The translations under genes were made by a program, and so were the position numbers. From positions 1 through 5,540 of the forward strand of contig USPX01000147.1 of assembly GCA_900556665.1 (NCBI GenBank): a DNA stretch of 5,540 nucleotides, read 5' to 3'. The notes beneath the pieces were generated by a model. That model was not told the origin of the DNA. It ran no database searches and saw nothing but the letters and a program-made list of their open reading frames with translations. Source of the stretch: an uncultured Eubacteriales bacterium (GTDB taxonomy: Bacteria; Bacillota_A; Clostridia; Lachnospirales; Cellulosilyticaceae). Positions 1-5,218 of the stretch are shown here, piece by piece. Within the stretch, counting starts at the first letter, position 1. Every line of letters begins with the position of its first letter.

Positions 1-14
1 CTAGGGCTGTGCAA

Positions 15-35
15 ACCACCAGTTCAACTGGTGGT
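15..35. repeat. Perfect hairpin repeat, IS200/IS605-like end
   Basis: A 10-nt arm at 15-24 (ACCACCAGTT) is followed by one base and its exact reverse complement at 26-35, so the DNA or RNA can form a GC-containing stem with a tight TTCAA loop. It is strikingly more GC-rich than the flanking AT-rich DNA. The preceding bases (CTAGGGCTGTGCAA) plus this hairpin resemble the subterminal imperfect palindromes of clostridial IS200/IS605-type elements, so it may be the right end of an element lying off the left edge, or a REP-like relic; that is from memory and not verified. A TAG at 2-4 could be the stop of a cut-off gene. No run of T follows, so it is a poor intrinsic terminator. Confidence 0.5.
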
Positions 36-115
36 ATTGATTTGTTATCTAAAAAAAATTAGATTTGAGTAGATTAGAAGTTAAGGTCCTTCATAAAGGA
101 AGAGATAATTAAAGT

Positions 116-160
116 AAAGTGTTACGATAACTAAAGAGACTGAAAGAGGAGTAACGCTTT
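116..160 (+). other. Long-loop stem structure in the leader
   Basis: AAAGTGTTAC at 116-125 can pair with GTAACGCTTT at 151-160 over ten positions, with one G-U wobble. It encloses a 25-nt purine-rich loop containing GAGACTGAAAGAGGA. An extended -10-like TGATATAGA follows at 162-170. If the main promoter is at 247-275, this structure lies outside the transcript of the transporter and would act as DNA, or as part of a longer transcript from upstream. No known RNA family is recognised. Confidence 0.35.
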
Positions 161-192
161 GTGATATAGATATAAGCCTAAATGAATAGAGA

Positions 193-208
193 TTGTTAAA
201 AAAATAAC
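193..208 (+). promoter_or_regulatory. Direct repeat copy 1, candidate operator
   Basis: TTGTTAAAAAAATAAC at this position matches TTGTTAAAAAAATGAC at 303-318 at 15 of 16 bases. This copy would be centred about 81 bases upstream of the start of transcription predicted from the 247-275 promoter, a normal place for an activator. It runs into two exact 9-nt tandem copies of AAATAACTT (202-219). The CitB/DcuR family binds AT-rich sites, so the response regulator encoded at 4133-4822 is the obvious candidate binder; that link is inference. Confidence 0.35.
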
Positions 209-246
209 TTAAATAACTTAAATAATTGTTTAAGAACTTCAACAAA

Positions 247-275
247 TTGAGCTTATAAGCAAAAGAAAGTAGAAT
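247..275 (+). promoter_or_regulatory. Sigma-A promoter for the transporter
   Basis: TTGAGC (247-252, 4 of 6 to consensus) and TAGAAT (270-275, 5 of 6) are separated by exactly 17 bases, predicting a start near 282 and a 5' leader of about 55 nt. The spacer contains the perfect palindrome GCTTATAAGC (251-260), which overlaps the last two bases of the -35 and could be a repressor site. The mediocre -35 fits a promoter that needs an activator, for which the upstream repeats are candidates. Confidence 0.5.
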
Positions 276-302
276 TAAGACATGAAGAGTTAATAAACAT
301 AT

Positions 303-318
303 TTGTTAAAAAAATGAC
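303..318 (+). promoter_or_regulatory. Direct repeat copy 2, candidate operator
   Basis: This is the second copy of the 16-bp repeat seen at 193-208 (15 of 16 identical), 110 bp downstream of the first. It lies in the predicted 5' untranslated leader, just four bases before the AAGGAGAG ribosome binding site at 323-330. Its ends extend to TTGT...ACAA (303-320), a weak inverted repeat. Two sites flanking a promoter would permit looping, but poly-A cores are common in such AT-rich DNA, so chance is possible. Confidence 0.3.
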
Positions 319-336
319 AATCAAGGAGAGACAGCA

Positions 337-1398
337 ATGTTTGAATTAATTAAAAAGACATTAACAGATAATGCATTATTAGGTGCAATCTTTTCTTCTA
401 TGGCAATCATCTTATTAGGTTTCGGTCTTAGAAAAAAAGAAATCTTAAGTAGCAGTGCAGCTAAAATGCTTACAAAAGTTGTATTAACAGTAGCTCTTCC
501 AGCATTAGCCTTCACTTCATTTATGAAGGATTTAAAAATGGAAGAATTACATCAAAGTATGAGTATTCTTGTATGGGGATTTGCATTATATATCATTTTA
601 ATTCCTATTACAAAAATTATGTTTGCTAAAGTAAAAGGTGACAAACAAGATGTTTACCGTGTACTTACTATTTTCGGTTCAACAACATTCTTCGGAACAC
701 CTATCGTAAAAGCTGTATATGGTTCAACAGGAGCTATGTATGCAAATATCTTCAATATTCCATACCGTGTATTCTTATATTCTTATGCGTTCATTAAAAT
801 GTCAGGGGCAAAAATGGACAAAGAAAACATGAAAAAGAATATGAAAGAAATTTTCTTAAACCCAATTATTATTGCAACATTTTTAGGATTATTTATTTGG
901 ATAATACAAGATCACTTACCACAAGTTATCGTGGGGGTAGGGGAAGAGGCTAAAAGCTATGGATTCCTTCGTATTGACGAAACATTACCATGGTTATACA
1001 AACCACTTACTTACTTACAAAGTTTAGCATCACCACTTGCATGGCTTTCAATTGGTGCAACACTTGCTGAAGTACCATTTAAAACAGCTGTAGTACAAAA
1101 AGACGCTTGGATTTATAGTGTTATTAAAGTAATTGCAGTACCAATGATCAACATCGTGTTCTTAGTAGCACTTACAGTAATGAATATTTTACCAGTTTCA
1201 CATGACGCTATGGCAACAACAGTTATTATGATGGCAGCACCAACTGCTACAGTAGCAGCTGCATATGCAATTAGCTTTGATCGTGAAGCATTATTCACAT
1301 CAAACTGTTCACTACTTTCAACGGTAGTAGCAGTAATGGCAACACCATTCTGGATCGTTGTTTTAGAACTACTTAAAAATATGGGTATTTTTGCTTAG
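337..1398 (+). CDS. AEC-family permease (malate/organic-acid transporter)
   Basis: This 353-residue, very hydrophobic protein belongs to the AEC (auxin efflux carrier, PF03547) family, which includes the bacterial malate permease MleP and malonate carrier MdcF. About ten membrane spans can be placed, near residues 13-30, 43-63, 74-96, 105-127, 132-155, 172-191, 222-243, 258-283, 291-313 and 324-346. Family hallmarks are the span with VALPAL (52-57), FGSTTFFGTPI (113-123) and the C-terminal AAPTATVAAAYA segment (300-311) followed by a D-R-E stretch (315-317). The length is normal for the family. Its start has an excellent ribosome binding site, AAGGAGAG at 323-330, six bases away. It probably moves a carboxylate across the cytoplasmic membrane as a secondary carrier. 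The downstream D-lactate dehydrogenase and CitA/DcuS-type sensor suggest malate, lactate or a related 2-hydroxy or dicarboxylic acid; substrate and direction cannot be read from sequence. Isoleucine is almost always ATT or ATC, hinting at strong expression. Confidence 0.9.
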   Translation: MFELIKKTLTDNALLGAIFSSMAIILLGFGLRKKEILSSSAAKMLTKVVLTVALPALAFTSFMKDLKMEELHQSMSILVWGFALYIILIPITKIMFAKVKGDKQDVYRVLTIFGSTTFFGTPIVKAVYGSTGAMYANIFNIPYRVFLYSYAFIKMSGAKMDKENMKKNMKEIFLNPIIIATFLGLFIWIIQDHLPQVIVGVGEEAKSYGFLRIDETLPWLYKPLTYLQSLASPLAWLSIGATLAEVPFKTAVVQKDAWIYSVIKVIAVPMINIVFLVALTVMNILPVSHDAMATTVIMMAAPTATVAAAYAISFDREALFTSNCSLLSTVVAVMATPFWIVVLELLKNMGIFA

Positions 1399-1402
1399 TG
1401 AC

Positions 1403-1429
1403 AAGGGGGAACAATCCCCCTTATTATTA
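1403..1429 (+). terminator. Hairpin with weak U-tract, possibly leaky terminator
   Basis: AAGGGGGA (1403-1410), loop ACAA, and TCCCCCTT (1415-1422) form a perfect 8-bp GC-rich stem beginning five bases after the transporter stop codon. The sequence after it is ATTATTAAG rather than a run of T, so termination may be partial. Such a hairpin could also protect the 3' end of a processed transporter mRNA. Readthrough would let the dehydrogenase be co-transcribed at a lower level than the transporter. Confidence 0.65.
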
Positions 1430-1484
1430 AGTTAACCATTAAATAAAATTTAATACATGAGATAATAATTAAAAGACTAGAAAG

Positions 1485-2495
1485 ATGAACTTAAAAATGA
1501 TTAAAATTGTATGTTTTGGCGTAAGACCTACAGAGGTACCTTACTTTATTGAAATAAATGAAAAATTCGGTTTTGATTTAGAACTTGTAACATCAGGTTT
1601 AACACATGAGAACGTAGAAAAAGCTATGGGCGCAGAAGCTATTATGGTAAGAGGTAACTGTAAAGCTGACCGTAGAAACTTAGAACTTTTAAAAGCAAAT
1701 GGTTTACAATATGTTTTAACAAGAACAGTTGGATTTGACCATGTTGATTTAGAAGCTGTTAAAGATTTAGGATTAAAAGCAGCACGTGTACCAGGATACT
1801 CTCCAAACGCAATTAGTGAGCTTGCAGTATCACTTGCAATGATGTTACTTAGACATACAGCATATACAGTAAATCGTACAAGTAACAAAAACTTTGTTGT
1901 AGATGGTTTCATGTTTAGTCGTGAAATTAGAAACTGTACAGTAGGTATTCTTGGAACAGGCCGTATCGGTTTAACAACAGCTAAATTATTCAAAGGTCTT
2001 GGCGCAAATGTAATTGGTTATGATGTATTCCAAAGTGATGCAGCTAAGGAAGTTGTAACATTTAAAAGCTTTGATGAAGTAGTTGCAGAGGCAGATATTA
2101 TTTCTGTTCACATGCCATACTTCAAAGATCAAAACTACCATATCATTAATGATGAGTTCATTGCAAAAATGAAACAAGATGCAATCCTTATTAATACAGC
2201 ACGTGGTGAATTACAAGACATTGATGCTATTATTAGAGGAATTGAAAGTGGCAAATTAGGTGGATTCGGTACAGATGTACTTGAAGGAGAATCTCAAATC
2301 TTCTTCAAAGATTTATCAGAAGAGACTATCGAAAATCCATCATTCCAAAAATTAGTTGACCTTTATCCAAAAGTATTAGTAACACCACACATGGGTTCAT
2401 ACACAGATGAAGCGTTAACAAATATGATTGAAATCTCTCTTGAGAATATGAAATCATACCTTGAAACAGGTGAATGTAGCAACACTATTGCATAA
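1485..2495 (+). CDS. D-lactate dehydrogenase, VanH-like
   Basis: This 336-residue enzyme is a member of the D-isomer-specific 2-hydroxyacid dehydrogenases and most likely reduces pyruvate to D-lactate with NADH in the cytoplasm. The split catalytic domain is at about 5-105 and 305-336, around an NAD-binding Rossmann domain with GTGRIG (157-162) and Asp180 at the end of the second strand, which favours NAD over NADP. The catalytic set is intact: Arg240 in NTARGE, Glu269 in DVLEGE and His302 in TPHMG; the Arg-to-Glu spacing of 29 matches D-lactate dehydrogenases. The DVLEGE segment followed by FF resembles VanH closely, but no VanA-type ligase or VanX is nearby, so a fermentative role is preferred over vancomycin resistance. 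Other 2-oxoacids (such as 2-oxoisocaproate) are possible substrates. The start is uncertain: no good ribosome binding site precedes 1485, and Met5 at 1497 gives the N-terminus typical of the family (MIKIVCFGVR). It follows the permease by 86 bases and may share its transcript. Confidence 0.88.
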   Translation: MNLKMIKIVCFGVRPTEVPYFIEINEKFGFDLELVTSGLTHENVEKAMGAEAIMVRGNCKADRRNLELLKANGLQYVLTRTVGFDHVDLEAVKDLGLKAARVPGYSPNAISELAVSLAMMLLRHTAYTVNRTSNKNFVVDGFMFSREIRNCTVGILGTGRIGLTTAKLFKGLGANVIGYDVFQSDAAKEVVTFKSFDEVVAEADIISVHMPYFKDQNYHIINDEFIAKMKQDAILINTARGELQDIDAIIRGIESGKLGGFGTDVLEGESQIFFKDLSEETIENPSFQKLVDLYPKVLVTPHMGSYTDEALTNMIEISLENMKSYLETGECSNTIA

Positions 2496-2509
2496 ATAAG
2501 TTAAATAAT

Positions 2510-2538
2510 TTAACACAAAAAAAGTATCATAGTATTAT
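2510..2538 (+). promoter_or_regulatory. Sigma-A promoter of the two-component operon
   Basis: TTAACA (2510-2515, 5 of 6) and TATTAT (2533-2538, 5 of 6) are separated by exactly 17 bases. The predicted start near 2545 leaves a leader of about 26 nt before the kinase. The whole -10 element lies inside the loop and 3' arm of the terminator hairpin of the upstream dehydrogenase. Confidence 0.55.
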
Positions 2539-2549
2539 GATGCTTTTTT
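2517..2549 (+). terminator. Intrinsic terminator after the dehydrogenase
   Basis: AAGTATCATA (2522-2531), loop GTAT and TATGATGCTT (2536-2545) pair over ten positions with one G-U wobble, followed by a run of T to 2549. The preceding run of A (2517-2523) extends the stem and makes the signal potentially bidirectional. It separates the transporter/dehydrogenase unit from the sensor operon 21 bases downstream. Confidence 0.8.
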
Positions 2550-2570
2550 ATATTTTATAGAGGATATATT

Positions 2571-4130
2571 ATGAATAAGAAAAAACTTAGTTTTGAAATG
2601 AAAATTATTTTATCTGCTATATGTATTACTTTAGTGCCTTTGATATTCTCATATATGATTTTTGTGCAGGAACAACTAGGGAATGTAGATGAACGTATTA
2701 GAGAGAATCTAAGAGCAACAGGAGTTAATGTGAGACAATCTCTACTCGTACAGGATAAGCTTAGTAAACAGCAAAATGACTTAGCACTGCAGTATTATAC
2801 GCAAGGACTTATTCAAAATTTAGAGGATGTAGATATAATCGTAATAGGAGATATGGAAGGGACAAAGTATTCTCATGTGGATATAAGTCAAATTGGAGAA
2901 AAATTCCAAGGGGCCGATGTAAAAAATGTAATAGCACATGGCATGAGTTATTATTCTGTTATGGAGGGGTCTCAAGGTAAAACTTTAAGATGGTTTGAAC
3001 CTATTAAAAAGGACGGCAAGCAAATAGGTTATGTAATGGTGGGAAAATATTATAAAGATATTTATGAAATAAATATAGTGACAAAAATGCGTTATATCGG
3101 TTTGTTTATAATATCTTTTATATTTACTACAGCATGCTCCAAGTATTTTGCATATCGCATAAAGAAAGCTATATTAAATATGGAGCCTGAAGAGATTAGT
3201 AGGTTATATACCCAAAAAGAAATTATCTTAAATAGTGTAGAAGAAGGTATTATTGCTTTAGATGCTAATAATCAAATTAGTGAAACCAATGAAAGGGCCG
3301 AAAAGTTATTAGAAGAAATTAAACAAGAAGAACTGCTTGAAAAATTAAGATTCAATTTGCAAGAAAAACGATTTATTAGAATGCAAGAGTATTGTATTCA
3401 TTCGAAGAAGTTATTTGTAAGTATACAACCTATTATAAGGCAACAAATGTATTTGGGTGCTGTTATTACAATTTTAGATCAGCAAGAGATTAATCGCGTT
3501 GCTAAAGAAATTACTGGAGTTGAAGAGATTAATAAAAATTTAAGAGCCACTGTACACGAATTTAAAAATAATCTACATGTGATATTAGGACTATTACAAA
3601 TAGGAGAATGTGAAGAAGCTAAGAAATACATCAAACAAATACAAGAGACGAAGGCAGAGGAAGAAAATCAATTTAGCCATGTACAAGATTATTATGTAAG
3701 AGCGCTTTTATTAAGTAGATGTATTATGGCTAAGGAAAGACAAGCTAGATTAATTGTGACAGAAGAATCTCATCTTGAACGTACACATGGTTATATAGAT
3801 TCCCATGATTTAATTACAATCATAGGTAATCTCATTGAAAATGCACTTGAAGCATGCAGCAATGCCCAAGTACAAGATAAAGATGTGATAGTAAACTTAC
3901 AAGAAGATGAAGAAAGAATTATTATTGAAGTAAGTGATTATGGTCAGCAGATTCCATTGGAGATAAAAGAAAGTCTATTTGAATTAGGTACATCGTCTAA
4001 AGGCGAAGGAAGGGGTACAGGATTATACTTAGTAAAAAATCGTGTAGCGCTATATAATGGTGAGATTAAGCTAATAGAAGAAGAGGGAGAAAAATTATTT
4101 GAAGTCACACTTCCTAAAGGAGCAGTATAG
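2571..4130 (+). CDS. CitA/DcuS-family sensor histidine kinase
   Basis: This 519-residue membrane kinase senses an extracellular carboxylate and phosphorylates the adjacent regulator. Order: membrane span about 11-32; extracellular Cache/PDC-type sensor about 35-172; second span about 174-194; short cytoplasmic PAS about 210-305 (NSVEEGIIALD at 221-231 is typical); SpoB-type dimerisation helix with phosphoacceptor His329 in HEFKNNLH; and an HATPase domain with N-box Asn420/Asn424, G1 box at Asp456-Gly458 and G2 box GRGTGLYLV (480-488). The sensor keeps the DcuS/CitA ligand pattern GTKYSH (97-102), IGEKFQG (108-114) and Arg140 in LRWFEPI, but has Lys99 where DcuS has the dicarboxylate-binding Arg107. 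The G1 box reads DYGQQI, with Gln in place of the usual second glycine. It is slightly shorter than E. coli DcuS, apparently in the PAS. AGAGGA (2559-2564) lies six bases before the start. The ligand (malate, fumarate, citrate or other) is not determined. ATA isoleucine codons are frequent, unlike in the two upstream genes. Confidence 0.9.
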   Translation: MNKKKLSFEMKIILSAICITLVPLIFSYMIFVQEQLGNVDERIRENLRATGVNVRQSLLVQDKLSKQQNDLALQYYTQGLIQNLEDVDIIVIGDMEGTKYSHVDISQIGEKFQGADVKNVIAHGMSYYSVMEGSQGKTLRWFEPIKKDGKQIGYVMVGKYYKDIYEINIVTKMRYIGLFIISFIFTTACSKYFAYRIKKAILNMEPEEISRLYTQKEIILNSVEEGIIALDANNQISETNERAEKLLEEIKQEELLEKLRFNLQEKRFIRMQEYCIHSKKLFVSIQPIIRQQMYLGAVITILDQQEINRVAKEITGVEEINKNLRATVHEFKNNLHVILGLLQIGECEEAKKYIKQIQETKAEEENQFSHVQDYYVRALLLSRCIMAKERQARLIVTEESHLERTHGYIDSHDLITIIGNLIENALEACSNAQVQDKDVIVNLQEDEERIIIEVSDYGQQIPLEIKESLFELGTSSKGEGRGTGLYLVKNRVALYNGEIKLIEEEGEKLFEVTLPKGAV

Positions 4131-4132
4131 AA

Positions 4133-4822
4133 ATGAGTAAGGTAGTAATTGTAGAAGATGATCCAATGGTAGGATTAATTAATAAAAAGTATTTAGAGCA
4201 GATAGGGAATATGATGATTTACGGTCCTGTAATGACAGAAGAAGAAGTTTTTAAATATATAGAAAACGAAAAAATAGATTTAATCCTGTTAGATGAATAT
4301 TTACCACAGAAAAAAGGGATGGATATTTTAAAGGAGCTTAGAAATAAGGGCTATTTCGGTGACGTTATTATGATTACAGCAGCCAATAGTCAAAATGAGG
4401 TGGAGAAAGCTTATGCTTATGGGGTGATTGATTATTTAATAAAGCCATTTGAATTTGAACGTTTCCAAGAAGCTATAGAAAAGCACTTAAAAAGAAGACA
4501 GTGGTTAAATAATAAAGATGCAATTGAGCAAGTAGACATTGATCAGATGGAAGAGAAATATGATTTTAATGTAGAATTGCCAAAAGGAAAGAATAAACGA
4601 ACATTAGATAAGATTATTACATTTTTAAAGAAAGAGCCTGAAAAGGTATGGACTTTAAGAGAGTTAGCTAAGGCGATACAAATTAGTAACGTAACAATTA
4701 AAAAGTATATGGATTATTTAGAGGAAACAGAACAAATAGAGGTTAATTTAACTCGTGGTAATGTAGGGAGACCTGAACATCAGTATAAGTTAAAATCTAA
4801 CCAATATAAGATATACACTTGA
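4133..4822 (+). CDS. CitB/DcuR-family response regulator
   Basis: This 229-residue protein is the partner of the kinase, whose stop codon ends two bases before it; AAAGGAG at 4116-4122, inside the end of the kinase gene, serves as ribosome binding site. The N-terminal receiver domain (about 3-120) has the acidic pocket Asp9/Asp10, phosphoacceptor Asp54 in ILLDEYLP, Thr82 and Lys104 in LIKPF, all intact. A basic linker (119-122) leads to a C-terminal winged helix-turn-helix of the CitB/DcuR/MalR kind (about 155-222), with the helix-turn-helix near 174-194 and the family's conserved GRPEHQYKL tail (212-220). On phosphorylation such regulators normally activate genes for carboxylate uptake and metabolism. 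The AEC permease and dehydrogenase upstream are the likely targets, and the repeats at 193-208/303-318 or at 4820-4852 are candidate binding sites; the target assignment is inference. Confidence 0.92.
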   Translation: MSKVVIVEDDPMVGLINKKYLEQIGNMMIYGPVMTEEEVFKYIENEKIDLILLDEYLPQKKGMDILKELRNKGYFGDVIMITAANSQNEVEKAYAYGVIDYLIKPFEFERFQEAIEKHLKRRQWLNNKDAIEQVDIDQMEEKYDFNVELPKGKNKRTLDKIITFLKKEPEKVWTLRELAKAIQISNVTIKKYMDYLEETEQIEVNLTRGNVGRPEHQYKLKSNQYKIYT

Positions 4823-4852
4823 ATACTAGATGTAAAATTTTGAATACAAGAT
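4820..4852 (+). promoter_or_regulatory. 21-bp-period direct repeat, candidate operator
   Basis: TGAATACTAGAT (4820-4831) and TGAATACAAGAT (4841-4852) match at 11 of 12 bases and start exactly 21 bp apart, two helical turns, so a dimer could read both on one face. The second copy ends six bases before the -35 at 4859, the usual place for an activator. The first copy begins in the stop codon of the response regulator gene. A looser variant (AATACATGAGAT) occurs at 1453-1464 upstream of the dehydrogenase. Confidence 0.45.
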
Positions 4853-4858
4853 AATAAA

Positions 4859-4887
4859 TTGAAAAAGTATTTAAAATAACATAAAAT
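4859..4887 (+). promoter_or_regulatory. Sigma-A promoter for the small membrane protein
   Basis: TTGAAA (4859-4864, 5 of 6) and TAAAAT (4882-4887, 5 of 6) are 17 bases apart, predicting a start near 4894 and a leader of about 27 nt. The ribosome binding site AAGGGGG (4907-4913) follows. No terminator is seen between the response regulator and this promoter, so readthrough from the two-component operon is also likely. Confidence 0.55.
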
Positions 4888-4920
4888 AGTGTTAATAAAT
4901 TTTATGAAGGGGGCAGGAAC

Positions 4921-5097
4921 ATGGGATATGATAAATATAAGTATTATGGGTTTTTAGGTTTATTATCTTTAATTGGATTAAAAGGTTTTAGTACAGAAAA
5001 CTATATGTGGTGTTTATTCTTTATCAACTATTTATGGTTTACTTTCTTTTATGAAAATAGCATTGTCTATAAAATGAAAATGTTTAATAAAGCATAA
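4921..5097 (+). CDS. Small two-helix membrane protein, 58 residues
   Basis: This short gene encodes 58 residues and is supported by its own promoter (4859-4887), a strong ribosome binding site AAGGGGG seven bases upstream (4907-4913) and a terminator after it (5132-5161). The protein starts MGYDKYKYY, then has a hydrophobic stretch about 9-21 (GFLGLLSLIGLKG), a short polar link (FSTENY) and a second aromatic-rich hydrophobic stretch about 29-43, ending in a basic tail (YKMKMFNKA). It is therefore predicted to be a membrane hairpin with both ends probably inside. The YYGFLGLLSLIG opening resembles small DUF3796-type proteins of Bacillota, but this is a loose resemblance. The function is unknown. 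Position after the sensor and regulator, plus the operator-like repeat in front, suggests it could be a target or accessory of that system. Confidence 0.72.
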   Translation: MGYDKYKYYGFLGLLSLIGLKGFSTENYMWCLFFINYLWFTFFYENSIVYKMKMFNKA

Positions 5098-5131
5098 ATA
5101 CCTGCAACACAAATAATAATTTATTAACGAG

Positions 5132-5161
5132 AAAGACTATCTAAAAAAGGTAGTCTTTTTT
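5132..5161 (+). terminator. Intrinsic terminator after the small gene
   Basis: AAAGACTATC (5132-5141), a 7-nt A-rich loop, and GGTAGTCTTT (5149-5158) pair over ten positions with one G-U wobble, and the T run continues to 5161. It ends the transcript of the small membrane protein, and any readthrough from the sensor operon. Confidence 0.85.
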
Positions 5162-5172
5162 GAGTTTAATAT

Positions 5173-5201
5173 TAGACAAAAAAACTAAGGAAAAGTATAA
5201 T
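5173..5201 (+). promoter_or_regulatory. Sigma-A promoter for the DUF951 gene
   Basis: TAGACA (5173-5178, 5 of 6) and a perfect TATAAT (5196-5201) are 17 bases apart. A second perfect TATAAT at 5220-5225 lacks a recognisable -35 but could be a second start. The predicted leader is about 55 nt. Confidence 0.65.
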
Positions 5202-5218
5202 AAAAGTCATTAAAAAGT

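Larger units (their letters stand above)
36..336 (+). other. Gene-free leader upstream of the transporter
   Basis: This 300-base stretch has no credible coding region on either strand; all frames are interrupted or lack a start with a ribosome binding site. It is very AT-rich. It holds a stem-loop (116-160), a pair of 16-bp repeats (193-208 and 303-318), two exact 9-nt tandem copies of AAATAACTT at 202-219 followed by a degenerate third copy to 228, a perfect GCTTATAAGC palindrome (251-260), a sigma-A promoter (247-275) and the ribosome binding site of the transporter. A small 5-bp hairpin TCCTT-CATA-AAGGA lies at 87-100. I recognise no known riboswitch; T-box, lysine, glycine and TPP signature sequences were looked for and not seen. 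Confidence 0.7.

Noticed and set aside
146..165. CcpA cre site around AACGCT
   Set aside because: The sequence GAGTAACGCTTTGT lacks the conserved TG and CA ends of the cre consensus.
202..228. CRISPR or minisatellite array
   Set aside because: Only two exact copies and one degenerate copy of a 9-nt AT-rich unit are present, without spacers.
60..330. T-box or other known riboswitch in the transporter leader
   Set aside because: The TGGNACCGCG T-box sequence and the conserved cores of TPP, lysine, glycine and SAM elements are absent, and no terminator/antiterminator pair precedes the gene.
321..515. Minus-strand open frames at 321-515, 1113-1298 and 1986-2177
   Set aside because: All are short shadows of the transporter or dehydrogenase genes, with no family resemblance or translation signals.
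1541..1993. 150-residue open frame on the minus strand inside the dehydrogenase
   Set aside because: It is antisense to a gene with intact catalytic residues, has no recognisable domain or ribosome binding site, and is explained by the codon use of the + strand gene.
1485..2495. Vancomycin-resistance vanH
   Set aside because: The protein resembles VanH in its C-terminal half, but no D-Ala-D-Lac ligase, VanX or VanS/VanR-type pair is present; the adjacent kinase is of the CitA/DcuS type.
4904..4957. Alternative ATG at 4904 overlapping the small membrane gene
   Set aside because: It is in another frame, stops within about 18 codons and lacks a ribosome binding site; the ATG at 4921 has AAGGGGG at proper spacing.
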